In this document: positions 47,246-57,837 of the stretch, piece after piece
Position numbering within the stretch: position 1 is the stretch's first letter
How the letters are laid out: every line of letters starts with the position of its first letter
DNA from: Chaetomium olivaceum
Taxonomy: Eukaryota > Ascomycota > Sordariomycetes > Sordariales > Chaetomiaceae
Assembly: GCA_039881045.1 (NCBI GenBank)
Contig: JAYWVB010000067.1
Location: 62,001 to 126,000, forward strand
Length of the DNA stretch: 64,000 bases
Direction of reading: 5' to 3'
Position numbers and translations under genes: made by a program
Notes under the pieces: model-generated
Databases searched by the model: none
What the model was told of the DNA's origin: nothing
The model's input: only the letters and a program-made list of their open reading frames with translations

Positions 47246-50200
47246 ATGGTGTCCGATGCGCCGAATTCATCATGGCATCCGGCCATGATGCCAAACTCGG
47301 TCGCCGACCTCCCGAGTCGACTGGAAGACGCCGTTCCTCTTCCCGCGCAAGAGCATAGTGCTACAGAGGACAACACAGCAAAGCCAGAGGCAGCCGTGGA
47401 AGAAGCAGGTGCTTGGTTCCAGGATGACGGCACCGGTGACGACTGGCTGGCAGACACGAACAATGCGCCCGAGCCCGAGCCCGCCCCTGCGCCCGCGCCG
47501 GATACCGAGACGCCGGAGCAGACAGGTCCCGTCGAATCCGTCGAGGAACCCCCCCTGGACGAGTCGAGTACCACCTCCAAGCACTTGAGTACAATGTCGT
47601 TCACACGGACTGCACAAGAAGTGAATTTCAACGACGACGATGACGCCGAGTGGAGTCTTCCTCGGACTGACACCGACCCTTTCAAGTTCATCCCCGAGAC
47701 GAACCGGACCAACTCTTTTCCAGCGGTATCTCCTTCAGAGAACGAGGCACACGGGGTGGCACACGAGCTCGACCACCCCATTTCTTTCAATCCGGCGGAG
47801 GACCTTATTCGCGAAATCGAAGAGGAGGAGAGCCGGGAGGAGGGGACGCTGCCTGGTGCCACCGCCGAGTCGGTCACGCAGCATACGCAAAATGATACTA
47901 TCACCCAACAGTATCTTACCGGGGGCTCTGATGCTGCCGCAAATGACGCTCTCGGCGCCCGCTTCGAAGAAGGGCTACCTCTCGTCTCATCAGCCGAACA
48001 GGATGCAGCACACGAAGGCCAACGCGAGGCGGAGCGGGACCTGTTTGCAGAAGAGACGACAGGGGAAGAGGATGACTTTTTCAGCAACGTCCGTTCTGAA
48101 GAGGCCGCTCCTCAACAGGATGACGACTTCCAACCAACCCCGGTGCAACGGAAGTCTACCATGGATGTGCTCAACTCCTTGGATATGCCCTCTGCTGGTA
48201 GCAGCTTCGTTCCGTTGGAAGAGATGGTTGAGGAACAAGAGACCGAGGAGGGTTCCCAGGATCAGCCAAAAACACAGGAGGGGGAGAACCTGGATGAGAA
48301 GTGGAAGGAGATGTTCGGCGATGACGACGTCGACGAGGGCTTTCTCCTAGACGAGGGTACTGGGGCGAACGAACTGGATGCGACAGCATTCCTTGGCAGC
48401 GACGACGAAGGCCTCCTCGAGGACTCGGAGACCGAGCAGCCAGAGGAAACCCAACTCGTTGCTTCTCCCAGATACGTACCGGCTTCAGGCCCTGGTGCGC
48501 AGGCGGCCAACGGACAATATCTTCCCCACAACCAGGTCCCTGCTGTGGCCACACCCACGAATTCTTACCTCCCCGCCGCTCCGCCCGTGGCGCCAGCACA
48601 CCCCTATCACCCGGCGGTCCCAGTGTCGGCAGTTCAACCTCCTGTCCCAGCTCCTTATGCCGCCCCATCCACTGCCCCTCCGGCGCCGGCGCCGGCGCAG
48701 TTTGGCTATGGTGCTCCGCCGCCAGTGCAAGAGAAGAACAAGGCACAAAGCTTCGTGGACAAAGCTAAGGGTGGGTACACTTCACCGTACGACCTCCCCA
48801 TGGAAGTTGTCAAGCCAAAGCGGCGCGCCGGTGCTCTGCCGCTTCAGAATAATACATCGGGGCCGAACTCGCCTAGTACCATGCCACCGCCACCTAGGAG
48901 TGCAAGCATGTACAGTCAGCCGTCCCCTTCCACCGTTGCGCCGACACCGGGTACGACACGGCCAGCATCAAGCCACTCGACGCAAGGGCCACCAAGCGGA
49001 CGCAAGCCGTCTCATGAGAGCTTCTTTGAGGACCTTCCCATGACAGTCAAACCTCGCCCTGCATCTCGCCAAAGCCACAAAGGTGTGTCACCGACGCAAC
49101 CGAGTTCTCATGCTTTCCCGCCACAGTCTGCTCCGCCCCCGGTGACCTCTCACCCGGCCCCCCTCGGGGCCCCAGCCCCGGGTGGGGTTTGAGGCTGGTA
49201 TCCCGAACCTGGTCGCCCCAGCACGCGTCAACCCTTATGCTTCTTTGAGCGCCGCCCCCAACCTTGTCCCCGCGGCACCTCCCGTCGCCTCATCACGCTA
49301 TTCTCCCGCGCCGCCCGGTGGGCCTCTTGCCAACGGTCCGGTCCCCGCGCCCATTTCCAGTCGGTATTCCCCGGCCCCACCAGGGTCGCGGCAACCCAGT
49401 AGCGGGTATGGAGCGACCCCCACGACCCCCGGGCCGCCAGTTCTACCACATCAACCCCGTACCTCGAGCCCATTGGCGCACTTTGAGATTAGCCACGAGA
49501 GATCCAGGGCTCATGCACCTATCGGTCATGTCGAGGGCAACTTAGCGGAGCGGCGGAGCAGCAGTTCCTTGCACGATCACCGGCTCCAGAGGGTGCCGTC
49601 GCTACCTTCTACCAGGGAGGTCGAGGAAGAAGAGGCTCCGACGCAGGCGCAAGTCTCTCCCGGTGGCCCAGCGCCTTCTCACCCGATGTCGCCCCCGTTC
49701 CAAAATATGCGCCGCCTCCCCAGGGAGCGAGACAGACCCCCCCGCACACGGCTCTCTCCCCACAGAGTGTTTTGTCACCTCCGAAAAGGGTCACGTCTAG
49801 CCACAGCCCTCTGGCACCGGCATATGACTTTGCTCCACCCGCTCGTTCTCAGACTCAGTCTCCTGGAGCTCTGTATGGCAACCGCGTTACGAAGCCCGTT
49901 GAGCCAATTCCTCGCCCGTCTTCCGTCCACGATCCTACCTCCCCGCGAGAAGCGGCGTACCCTGCTGCGCCGGCCCCCTTCGCCCCGGTCGCTTCCGCCA
50001 CGACCTTCGGACGCCCTAGGGGTGCGTCTATAAACCTCAACGTAATTGCTCCGACAGATGGCCGCGAACACGACCCACTTCAGCAGTGGCGCGGCACCCC
50101 GATCATCTCATGGGGTGTTGGCGGGACCTTGGTTACCATGTTCCCCAAGGAAGTGCCGCGGTATGGGATGAACCAGAGCATCCCTGCCGTGATCCGCAGT

Positions 50201-53200
50201 CCGGGCGAAGTCAAAATCCAAAACATCAAAGACATCATACCCTTCGAGGAACGGCTCGCCAAGTTTCCAGGGCCTCTAAAGGGGAAATCGAAGAAGAAGG
50301 AGACAGTTGCTTGGCTAACAGCCGGCATCGAGAGCCTAGAGCAAGGCCTGCCTACCAATTTCTCCCTTCATACCCAGTTCTCCCACGACGATAAGCGTGC
50401 GGTTGAGCGAGTCTTGCTGTGGAAGATTCTGCGTGTCTTTGTCGAGCACGACGGCGTGCTGGAGGGAAATCCCACTGTGGACAAGGCCGTCCGCGATCTT
50501 TGTCTCCCGGGACTCGAGGGCCCCGACAGCACAACGCCGTATATGAACGGTGTTGACAACTTTGGGTTGGCTGATCCGGCGTCGGCTGGGTTGCAATCGG
50601 ACGGGGTCAGTTCCTCCACGGTTGAGCAGATTCGCCGCCAACTTCTAAGCGGGAACAACGAGAAGGCTATCTGGACCGCCGCGGACCAGCGCCTGTGGGG
50701 CCATGCTCTCCTTCTTTCCAATGCTCTCGCACCCAACCTGTACAAACAGGTTGCGCAAGAGTTCATAAAGAAGGAGGTCAACTCTCCGGGCCGCAACAAC
50801 GAGTCGCTCGCTGCTCTGTACGGGGTTCTCTCTGGGAACCACGAAGAGAGTGTAGACGAACTTGTTCCGAGCCATGCCCGTGCCGGACTCCAGCTCGTAA
50901 CCACACACGCGGCATCCGGCCCCTCAAGGGATGCCATGGAAGGCCTCGATAAATGGCGCGAGACCCTCGGTCTCATTCTCAGCAACAGGAGCGCCGATGA
51001 CGGCCGCGCGATCAACTCGCTCGGCGTCTTACTCTCCGGCTACGGGAGGGCAGAGGCTGCTCATGTCTGCTTTATGTTTGCGCGCAGCCACACCGTTTTT
51101 GGTGGCCTCGACGACCCGGCATCGCATTTCGTTCTCGTCGGGTCCGACCACAAGAAGCAGGCCGAGCAGTTCGCCAAGGAGATCGAGCCTTTGTTGCTAA
51201 GCGAGGTCTACGAGTATGGCCAGAGCCTAGCTGGAGGCTCCAGCGTGCCGGTGACAAACCCGCATCTGGCGGCCTACAAGCTGCAGCATGCCCTTGCTCT
51301 GGCCGAGTATGGGTTCCGGGACAAGGCCTTGCAGTACTGTGATGCGATCGCTACAGCAATCACTTCGCAGACCAAGAGGTCTCCGTATCACCATCCTATT
51401 TTAGAGAATGCGGTTGAGGACCTCATGATGCGCCTCAAGCAGGCTCCGAGGGAGGACTCCGGTTCATGGATCCCGAAGCCGACTATGAACAAGGTCAGTG
51501 ACACCGTGTGGAGTAAATTTAATAAGTTTGTCTCCGGAGACGATGACGGCTCCGGCCAGGGGGCCGCGGGAGAAGGGGAACCTGGTCCGTTCTCGCGTGT
51601 CGCGGGCGGCACGCCGACTATTAGTCGGTCGCCTTCGGTCAGCAACTTGGAGACATTTGGTGCCGCCGTTCCCAGCTACGGCATGCGTCTGCTCTGCTCT
51701 GCCGAACGGCCCGATACCGGCTTCCGCGCCGCCGACCAGGGCTGCATCCCGCTACGCGCCAGGGGCGCCCCAAACAGGAGGCTCCGGTAGCAGACCCTCA
51801 ACCTCAACATACGCGCCTCGGTCGTCGATGGAGCGGACGTCAAGTGAATTGAACAGGGGCTCATTCGAGGTGCCCAGGCGGTCCTTGGAGATGCAAGCCG
51901 GGCGTCGGGGCAGTTATAGCCCTGTCAGGAGCGGCTCACCGGCCGCCATGTACACGCCGCAGAGTGCCGATTTTGGTTCGCCGCAGCAGTCGCCGTACCA
52001 GCCGGTCTCTCACGCGCAACCAGGGCTGCCTCAAGCACCTACCAGCGCTCCTCAGCCGGCCGGCTACCCCGACGCTCCAGCCAACGGAGTTGCTCCCGGC
52101 CAAGAGTCGGAAGCTTCTGGTTATCAACCCCCGTCGTATGGGTACGAGCCCCCGACGTTTACTCCATATGAGGCCCCCGCCGAGGAGAAGAACGGTGCGC
52201 CTGAGGAAACTCCCAACGGTGGCTCCTATGGGGCTCCCTCGTACCAGCCATATGGCTACGAGCCGCCATCATACGAGCCTGACACGCAGCCCTCAAACGA
52301 GGATGCTGGTTCGGGTGACGAGTCGAAGCCCAAGGCTAAGAAAAAGGGTATCATGTATGACGACGATGACGATTTCCCCACTCCACGGCCCGCCGAGAAG
52401 TCGAAGGCGGAGAAAGACCGGGAGAACGACGAACTGTTCCGCAAAGCTGCGGAGGAAGATGGTAAGCACAACACCTCCACCTCACCCAACCACATTCTCG
52501 TAAGACACTAACACCACCACCTAGCTCAACGTGCCGAAGCAGCCAAACAACAAGGCAAAAAGGGCTGGGGCTTCACCTCCTGGTTCGGAGGCGGCGGCGC
52601 CAAGAAGGACGCCGCGGCGACGCCCGACGCCAAGGCCGGCCCTTCCAACCCCAACAAACCCATCCGCGCCAAGCTCGGCGAGGCCAACTCCTTCTACTAC
52701 GACGAGGAGCTCAAGCGCTGGGTCAACAAGAATGCCGGGCCCGAGGACACCGCCAAGAAGGCCACGCCCCCGCCCCCGCGAGCCGGACCCAGCGCCCCGC
52801 GCTCCGTCAGCGCCAGCCCGGCCTCCCCCCCCTTCTCCCGCGCCAGCGCCAGCGCCCCGCCGCCAATGGGCCCGCCGCGCGCAGCCAGCCGCCCGCCCAC
52901 CAGCTCAGGGCCCGACTCTGCCCTCCCCGCATCCCCCGGCATGGGCGGCGGCGGCGCGGGCGGTGCGCTCGGCCCGCCCCCGGGCCCCGTCGCCATGCTG
53001 CGCTCCGTCTCCAACACCAGCACGGCGAGCGCGCCGCCGCTGGGCCAGGGCGGTGCAGGTGGTGGGCCGCCCTCGCGCCCGCCGACCAGTCTGAGCAACT
53101 CGAGTAGTATCGATGATCTGCTGGGCGCGGCGGGGCCGAGGAAGCCCGGGGCAGCGAAGAAGGCGAGGAAGGGGGCGAGATATGTGGATGTTATGGGGAA

Positions 53201-53204
53201 GTGA
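47246..53204 (+). CDS. SEC16: COPII coat assembly scaffold Sec16, frame broken three times
   Basis: Large peripheral protein that organises ER exit sites and binds COPII subunits. ATG 47246 (MVSDAPNSSWHPAMMP); one intron (52462-52524); about 1965 aa. The N-terminal half is disordered and acidic, with the DDPFKF-like motif DTDPFKFIPE and DMLxxL-like MDVLNSLDMP; Pro/Tyr-rich repeats follow (SSRYSPAPPG twice). The conserved central domain includes RGASINLNVIAPTDGREHDP, VPRYGMNQSIPAVIRSPGEV and IIPFEERLAKFPGPLKGK. The helical ACE1/Sec16_C part runs through LLSGNNEKAIWTAADQRLWG to HPILENAVEDLMMRL. The C-terminal block KKGWGFTSWFGGGGAKKD, KLGEANSFYYDEELKRWVNK is diagnostic. Frame breaks fit an extra base near 49177-49187, a missing base near 49665-49705 and an extra base near 51684-51702. 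The total of 5896 nt is one over a multiple of three, matching +1 -1 +1. Confidence 0.94.
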
Positions 53205-53553
53205 TGATGAAATTATGAAGTGGAGGGGAAAAGGGGGTGTGTGGGTGGGAGCTGGGATGAGTGGTGGTGGTGGTGGTGGTGGTGGTGGTGGTGGTGAGGA
53301 GTGGTGGTGAGGAGTGGTGGGAAGGGGTTGCATAGATTATGATATATGTGTAATTACTTGATGTCGCCTGGGTGCCTGCCTTCTTTTCTGGGGCTGCTGC
53401 TGCTGCTGCTGTCTAGGAAAGGGGGTTGGCGGTTTAGGCTGGGCGTTTTTCCTTTGCTTCTTTTCCGTTTTTGGGTTTGAAGGGAACTCTTGTATATTTT
53501 AACGGACCTGTGGCTTTAATGAGACGAGGCAACATGATCATAGAGAGATGCTG
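53205..53553. other. SEC16 3' flank with microsatellites
   Basis: Contains a GGT/TGG repeat (about 53261-53295) and a CTG repeat (about 53393-53411). No coding signal. Confidence 0.7.
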
Positions 53554-53925
53554 GTTGTTGTTTATACAACAATATCATGATCGAGTACCTTGATGGTTCG
53601 GGAGCGGGCTGAATCCCCCGCCCTTGCTATATATACCAGTTCTTTCCTGCCAGTATTCAACGAGGACCGCCGCCCAAGCGGCAGTGGCTTAATTGGCACT
53701 GGCGGTGGTCCTCCCGCCCTGGGTTTCTGAGCTGCCCAACCGCGTACCGGATTCATGCGGGAGGTTGTAGGTTCGAGCCATACCCAGGGCGCTTTAAAAA
53801 GAGTCGAGGGGGTCCGCCCCCTCCTCTTCGGTGTAAACCCCAACGGGGTTTCGTAGCCGGCCACCTCCCTTCGGGGGGCTGGCCGGTGAGCTTTTGCCTT
53901 TTTCTTTTCCCTTTTCTTTCCCACT
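53554..53925 (+). ncRNA. Candidate structured RNA element with A/B-box-like promoter (tRNA-related or SINE-like)
   Basis: No protein is likely here, but the plus strand has dense pairing. In order: palindrome ttgttgt/acaacaa (53555-53572); tatata at 53629-53634; an 11-bp helix with one G-U pair (53664-53674 with 53701-53711); A-box-like tggcttaattgg (53685-53696); an 8-bp helix cctcccgc/gcgggagg (53710-53717 with 53757-53764) that interleaves with a 10-bp helix cgccctgggt/acccagggcg (53715-53724 with 53782-53791); a B-box ggttcgagcc (53770-53779). Three hairpins follow at 53806-53823, 53835-53851 and 53857-53886, the last with a cUUCGg loop. A run of T tracts (53891-53920) could terminate RNA polymerase III. 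It is not a canonical tRNA: the cloverleaf does not close. A tRNA-derived SINE or an unnamed Pol III RNA are both possible. Confidence 0.45.
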
Positions 53926-54245
53926 GTTTTCTCTTACATGTACCGGTAGTGGTAGTGAGGGATGTTTATCAACCGAGCAAATGGCATCATGTTCAGTCGA
54001 ATATCGACTGCCTCCAGAGCTCAGTCAGCCGAATGCCCGCCTTTGTTGTTGGCTAAGTTGTGTTGCGGTGGGAGGGTTAACCTCATGGCGACGGCTGCCA
54101 TTGTCAATTAGATTTCTCGTCCACGCAGTTCTCTAAGCCTCTCTAGTTCTATGCCACTCCCCCGCAGCAACCCAATCCCAAAACGCCGACCCCCCAAGCA
54201 ACACCAAGCAAACCAATCCCCCCCCCCCCAACCGAGCCACCACTC
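53926..54245. other. Intergenic, 3' flank of HUS1
   Basis: 320 bp between the structured element and the HUS1 stop codon, including a C10-type tract near 54218-54231. No gene seen. Confidence 0.6.
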
Positions 54246-55445
54246 TCAAGCACTATAACTCGAAACATAATACGTCACCACATCCTCGGCCCCGGCATCA
54301 TCCACATGCGGCACGTACACATACAGAATCAGCGCGTGATCGTCCGCAAAACACGCAATCACCCTGCCTTCCAGCCGGCCCACACTCAGCACGCGACTCC
54401 AATCCTTCCCGTCCACGCGCACGGTGGCCCAGGCCTCGGGCCCGGCCTCGCGGAACCGCGTCGACGGGTGCTCGGCCAGCGGCATGGCCAGCTGCGCCGG
54501 GTCCAGCTCCGGGTTCTCGAGCCCCTTCCACACCGACGTGATGTCCAGCGTCTCGGTGGCGAGACGCAGGCGCAGCGAGCCGTGCATGTTGGCCGAGATG
54601 GTGAGTTTGGGGTTCTGGTTGCCGCCGCCGCCGCCGCCGGTTCGGGTGGTACCAGAGGAGGAGGCGGTGAGGGCGAGCTTGGTGAAGCGGTCCGAGATGG
54701 CTTTGAGCTGGAGGAGCGGGGGCAGCTGGATGTGCACGTCGGGCTCGCGGACCTTGGGCTGCATGATGGTCTCGACGGTGTCCGGGTGGAGGACGCGCAC
54801 GGGTATGTCCTGGGTGATGATCTTTTCGCGCTCGCGCTTCATGGAGAGCTCGAGGGATTCCTGTGCGAAGAGGTCGGGGTCGCCGAATGGGTCGTCGTGA
54901 CGGCCTGTTGCTGATGCTGTGCTCGGGAAGCCGCCGCCGCCGTTACCGCCACCACCGCGAGTGTCTTGGGCGCCGTCTTTGGTCATGGTGTGGATTGTCA
55001 TGGACAGCATGGGGACGCCGTCCCGCTTGGTGAGACGCAGGCTGGCATAGCTGCTACCTACGGCGGATTTGAGGGCGCGTTGGAGGGGGCCGAGGGGCAG
55101 TTCGAGGTTGATGGTGTTGTTGGCTTCGGCGGATTGGATGTGGTAGTTGTCAAAAATGAGGTCGACCGAGAGGGAGCTAACATGGTCAGGTTTTGTCTTG
55201 ATTTTGAAATGTGATTTGGGAAATAATAATAGGTACGTACGCCCATACTTGGGACCCGGTATCGGGAATCACTGTGAAGCGGACCGTTTCATCGTCAAGG
55301 CGCATCCACGCGATCTTCTCGAGCGAGTTCAACGCCGCAGTGAGCTCTATTCAACGAAATACGTCAGTTAAAGGTCAGCTACAAATTCGATATGCAGCCT
55401 ACTTGAGAATGTCCTCACATTCCTGAGGTCGGTCTTGAACCGCAT
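54246..55445 (-). CDS. HUS1: DNA damage checkpoint clamp subunit Hus1 (9-1-1 complex)
   Basis: Subunit of the Rad9-Rad1-Hus1 sliding clamp, loaded at damaged DNA to activate the checkpoint kinase in the nucleus. ATG 55445 starts MRFKTDLRNVRTFS, the usual Hus1 beginning. Introns 55347-55402 and 55177-55240 split the first 50 residues, and all junctions keep frame (FSKLTAALNSLEKIAWMRL; TGSQVWASLSVDLIF). Length is 359 aa, slightly above yeast and animal Hus1 because of a Gly-rich insertion (GGGGNGGGGFPST). Other family blocks are NTINLELPLGPLQRALKSA, KLTISANMHGSLRLRLATET and the C-terminal VIACFADDHALILYVYV followed by VVTYYVSSYSA. No frame break. Convergent with SEC16 across the structured RNA candidate. 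Confidence 0.93.
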
Positions 55446-55941
55446 GTTGCCGATGGGAAAGCTTGATCATGTTCGAAAGATGCCCGGATGCTGTTGACCG
55501 CGTCGCGTAAAGTGCAACCCCCAATTTCAGACCAAGGTGGGATTTTAAGTGTTAATTACGGATAATACGAGAAAGATGACTTTCTACATACATACACAGC
55601 TGTATGTAACCGTAAACTTGAAGGAAGTGGTATGGTAAATAAATGTGCGGGGAAACCTTGCTAGGCTACCCACCCCGCCGTGCCCGCCACCCGCCCACTG
55701 TGCCTCCATCCCTTCCCGCAAACCCCACTCTACCCGCCGGCCCAGCCCTCCACTGATCTGCGACCCGTTGTCGTTCAGAGGAAGATCCGATGCTATTCCA
55801 AACGCCATCGCTGATAGAAACATTGTCAAGAGAAAGGAAATAGATGCCAAAAATACTCCACCATGGTTGGCTACTATAGTTACAACACGTAGATCGGAGG
55901 GGCGTCCATAGTTAGTCTAAAATCCATTCGCGAACGACTAC
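55446..55941. other. Intergenic, HUS1 upstream region
   Basis: About 500 bp upstream of HUS1 and downstream of the RING gene on the same strand. No gene or named site recognised. Confidence 0.55.
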
Positions 55942-56138
55942 TCAAGCCTCGCGAGGAGCCTGAGCCTTCCACCACGTCTCCCAGCCGACATCTCGGGACT
56001 GAACATCCATCCACGGCCCTTCCCAATTTCCAGTGCTGGCTGGGGTCCTCCTTCTATTGCGTGCCTCCTGGCGAGACAAGCGGTGGTCCTGGCCGGTCGT
56101 GTTCTCCTGGCTCGTCGTTCTCTGGTGATCGTAGGCAT

Positions 56139-56795
56139 TCATCTTTTTGCGGGGAAGGGCAGCATAGCACGCAGCCAACGGAACGGCATGCCCACCGTTT
56201 CCAGGCGTCCCGGGCGCTTTTTCTCAGGCTTATTCTTTTCCTCGTCCGGCAGCAGGCAGTACTCGCAGGGCGCCGTCATCAATTCCTCCCCGCTGCCCTT
56301 CGGTGGGCGTAGCTTTCCAGTCTCGTCTGCAATGAGATCAGGGTGTGTGCCGTCGCGATTGAGTAGGAATGGTAGCACGGGGTGGCCGCAGGCGTCGTGG
56401 TAGGCTACGTGCCGGCAGATGGGGCATAGCGGTTGTTCGTCAGCCGTGATGGCAAGATAGCGTTTGATGCAGCGGCTTCCGAAGCGATGGCCGCATGGCA
56501 GCATGCTGAAGCCCTCCTTAAGGCCCTCCGCATTGCGGGTGCCGACAGTCTCCTGGCAGATGAGACATGTCTTCTCTTCAATCAAAACGGCGGAGGGCTC
56601 CTTTTCTGGTGAAGTAGATCGATACCGTTTAAAATCGGCCTTGCCTCGCACCGTTCGCCCCATGGCAAGGGCAAACGAGTATAAGAAAGCCAGGAAGTGC
56701 TTCGCTACGATAGCGGGGAGAAGAGGAACACGGAGAATATAGGCGAAGAGTGGTAGGCTGGGCCGTGGGGCTAACCCGTCGCTGTTGTCGGACAT
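56139..56795 (-). CDS. RING-finger protein, probable E3 ubiquitin ligase, C-terminus uncertain
   Basis: ATG 56795 (MSDNSDGLAPRPSLPLF) to a TGA at 56139 gives 218 aa. Residues about 15-46 are hydrophobic (LFAYILRVPLLPAIVAKHFL) and could anchor the protein in a membrane. The RING is at about residues 77-126, with CLICQETVG, CGHRFGSRCIKRYL and CPICRH. A second Cys/His pattern (YHDACGHPVLPFLL, APCEYCLLPDEE) lies downstream. The stop falls just after PFPAKR at an A5 run (T5 on the plus strand, 56144-56148). One frame over, the open frame continues to 55942 with protein-like sequence (MNAYDHQRTTSQENTTG, then a Trp-rich end). The annotated end may therefore be an artefact of one missing base. Partner and substrate are unknown. 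Confidence 0.75.
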   Translation of the reverse strand: MSDNSDGLAPRPSLPLFAYILRVPLLPAIVAKHFLAFLYSFALAMGRTVRGKADFKRYRSTSPEKEPSAVLIEEKTCLICQETVGTRNAEGLKEGFSMLPCGHRFGSRCIKRYLAITADEQPLCPICRHVAYHDACGHPVLPFLLNRDGTHPDLIADETGKLRPPKGSGEELMTAPCEYCLLPDEEKNKPEKKRPGRLETVGMPFRWLRAMLPFPAKR

Positions 56796-57837
56796 GGGAC
56801 TTGCCGGTGTCGGGAGAGGGCGGAATCCACACAAAACGATCGTGTTGGGAGATGGTTGGATTAAGCGTACCCAACGACAAAGTATATGGCACGTTATGAT
56901 GAAAAGATTCAAACCCGGGGCGTTGGGGTGGGGAAAAAAAAGAGGAAACGTGACGAGGATGGATGGAGAAAATAGGAAACGCGAGAAGGTCAGAGAAAGG
57001 GTTGAGGCCTCGGTCCTCCAACAAATAGTTCCGACGGTGCGTCACATCAGGTGAGGGAGGGGAGGCAGCCTTGTTTGCTCGGCCCATGCAGGTGCGTGCT
57101 GGCCAGGTTGGGTGCACCGCCGAACCGCTTCTAGGCGTTGAGGTCTCCCAACACCAGGTACCTTAGGTGCAATACATACCTAGGTACATACATACGAACC
57201 AACGGTAACCAGCACCCCGCTCCTATGACACTGTAGCTAAGAAGAAGGGGATGGGGATACTCTTATCTACCTATGTATGTACTTTGAACAAGCAAGATCT
57301 TCGAGCTAGATCAAGAGTCCCGTTTGCGGACGCAACCAAGCACAGGTATTACAGGCCCCTGGGTACTTTACCAGTTACAATCAATGAAGCGTTTTGGTTT
57401 CCGGGTGAGTTCTTTGAGGGGAGCAAAGGTGGGGGCAGATACAGCACAGCATGGGTGCACCTTCTACCAGTCGGAGATGGTGGGCCCGGCAGTTGGCAGC
57501 TGACCCCGTGGCAGCCTGTCCCATGTTGCCCATCGTTGTTGCACAAACACACAGGATATATATAGTAGGTAGCTTGAGGCCCTGTTCGCGGATTTGTGCA
57601 TATATTATATTTTCGAATCGTCGAGAGACTTATTGACGAGGGAATGGAAAAAGATAGTAGCTACTTGATTTAACATCCGCTCTATATAATTCAAGATTTC
57701 GTTGTAATACCGTCGTAATACTTCGTACCAGACTGCGTTGAAACAACTTTGGGACCCACCAGTCGACCCCCACTGTCCGTCCTCAAACTTCCCGGTCGGC
57801 AGGCAAACTTCTAGACCAACGCAACACTCGGAACAAC
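56796..57837. promoter_or_regulatory. Divergent region between the RING gene and ESS2
   Basis: About 1.04 kb. Contains tacctaggta-type short palindromic motifs near 57160-57195 and a tatatata near 57550-57560, about 280 bp upstream of ESS2. No gene supported. Confidence 0.45.

Noticed and set aside
7097..53204. Programmed ribosomal frameshifting as the cause of the broken frames
   Set aside because: The sites differ in sequence and direction (+1, -1, +5), lack a common slippery motif, and occur in unrelated genes.
53716..53791. Canonical tRNA gene
   Set aside because: A closing stem and B-box are present, but no proper D-arm or 7-nt anticodon loop can be drawn, so I call it only tRNA-related.
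53664..53800. HDV-like self-cleaving ribozyme
   Set aside because: The interleaved helices recall the double-pseudoknot layout, but the strand joining to the second helix lacks the catalytic cytosine pattern and the P4-like hairpin is weak.
53562..53924. 120-codon minus-strand open frame across the structured element
   Set aside because: It is antisense to the B-box and hairpins. Its peptide merely reflects the repeat structure, and it has no domain.
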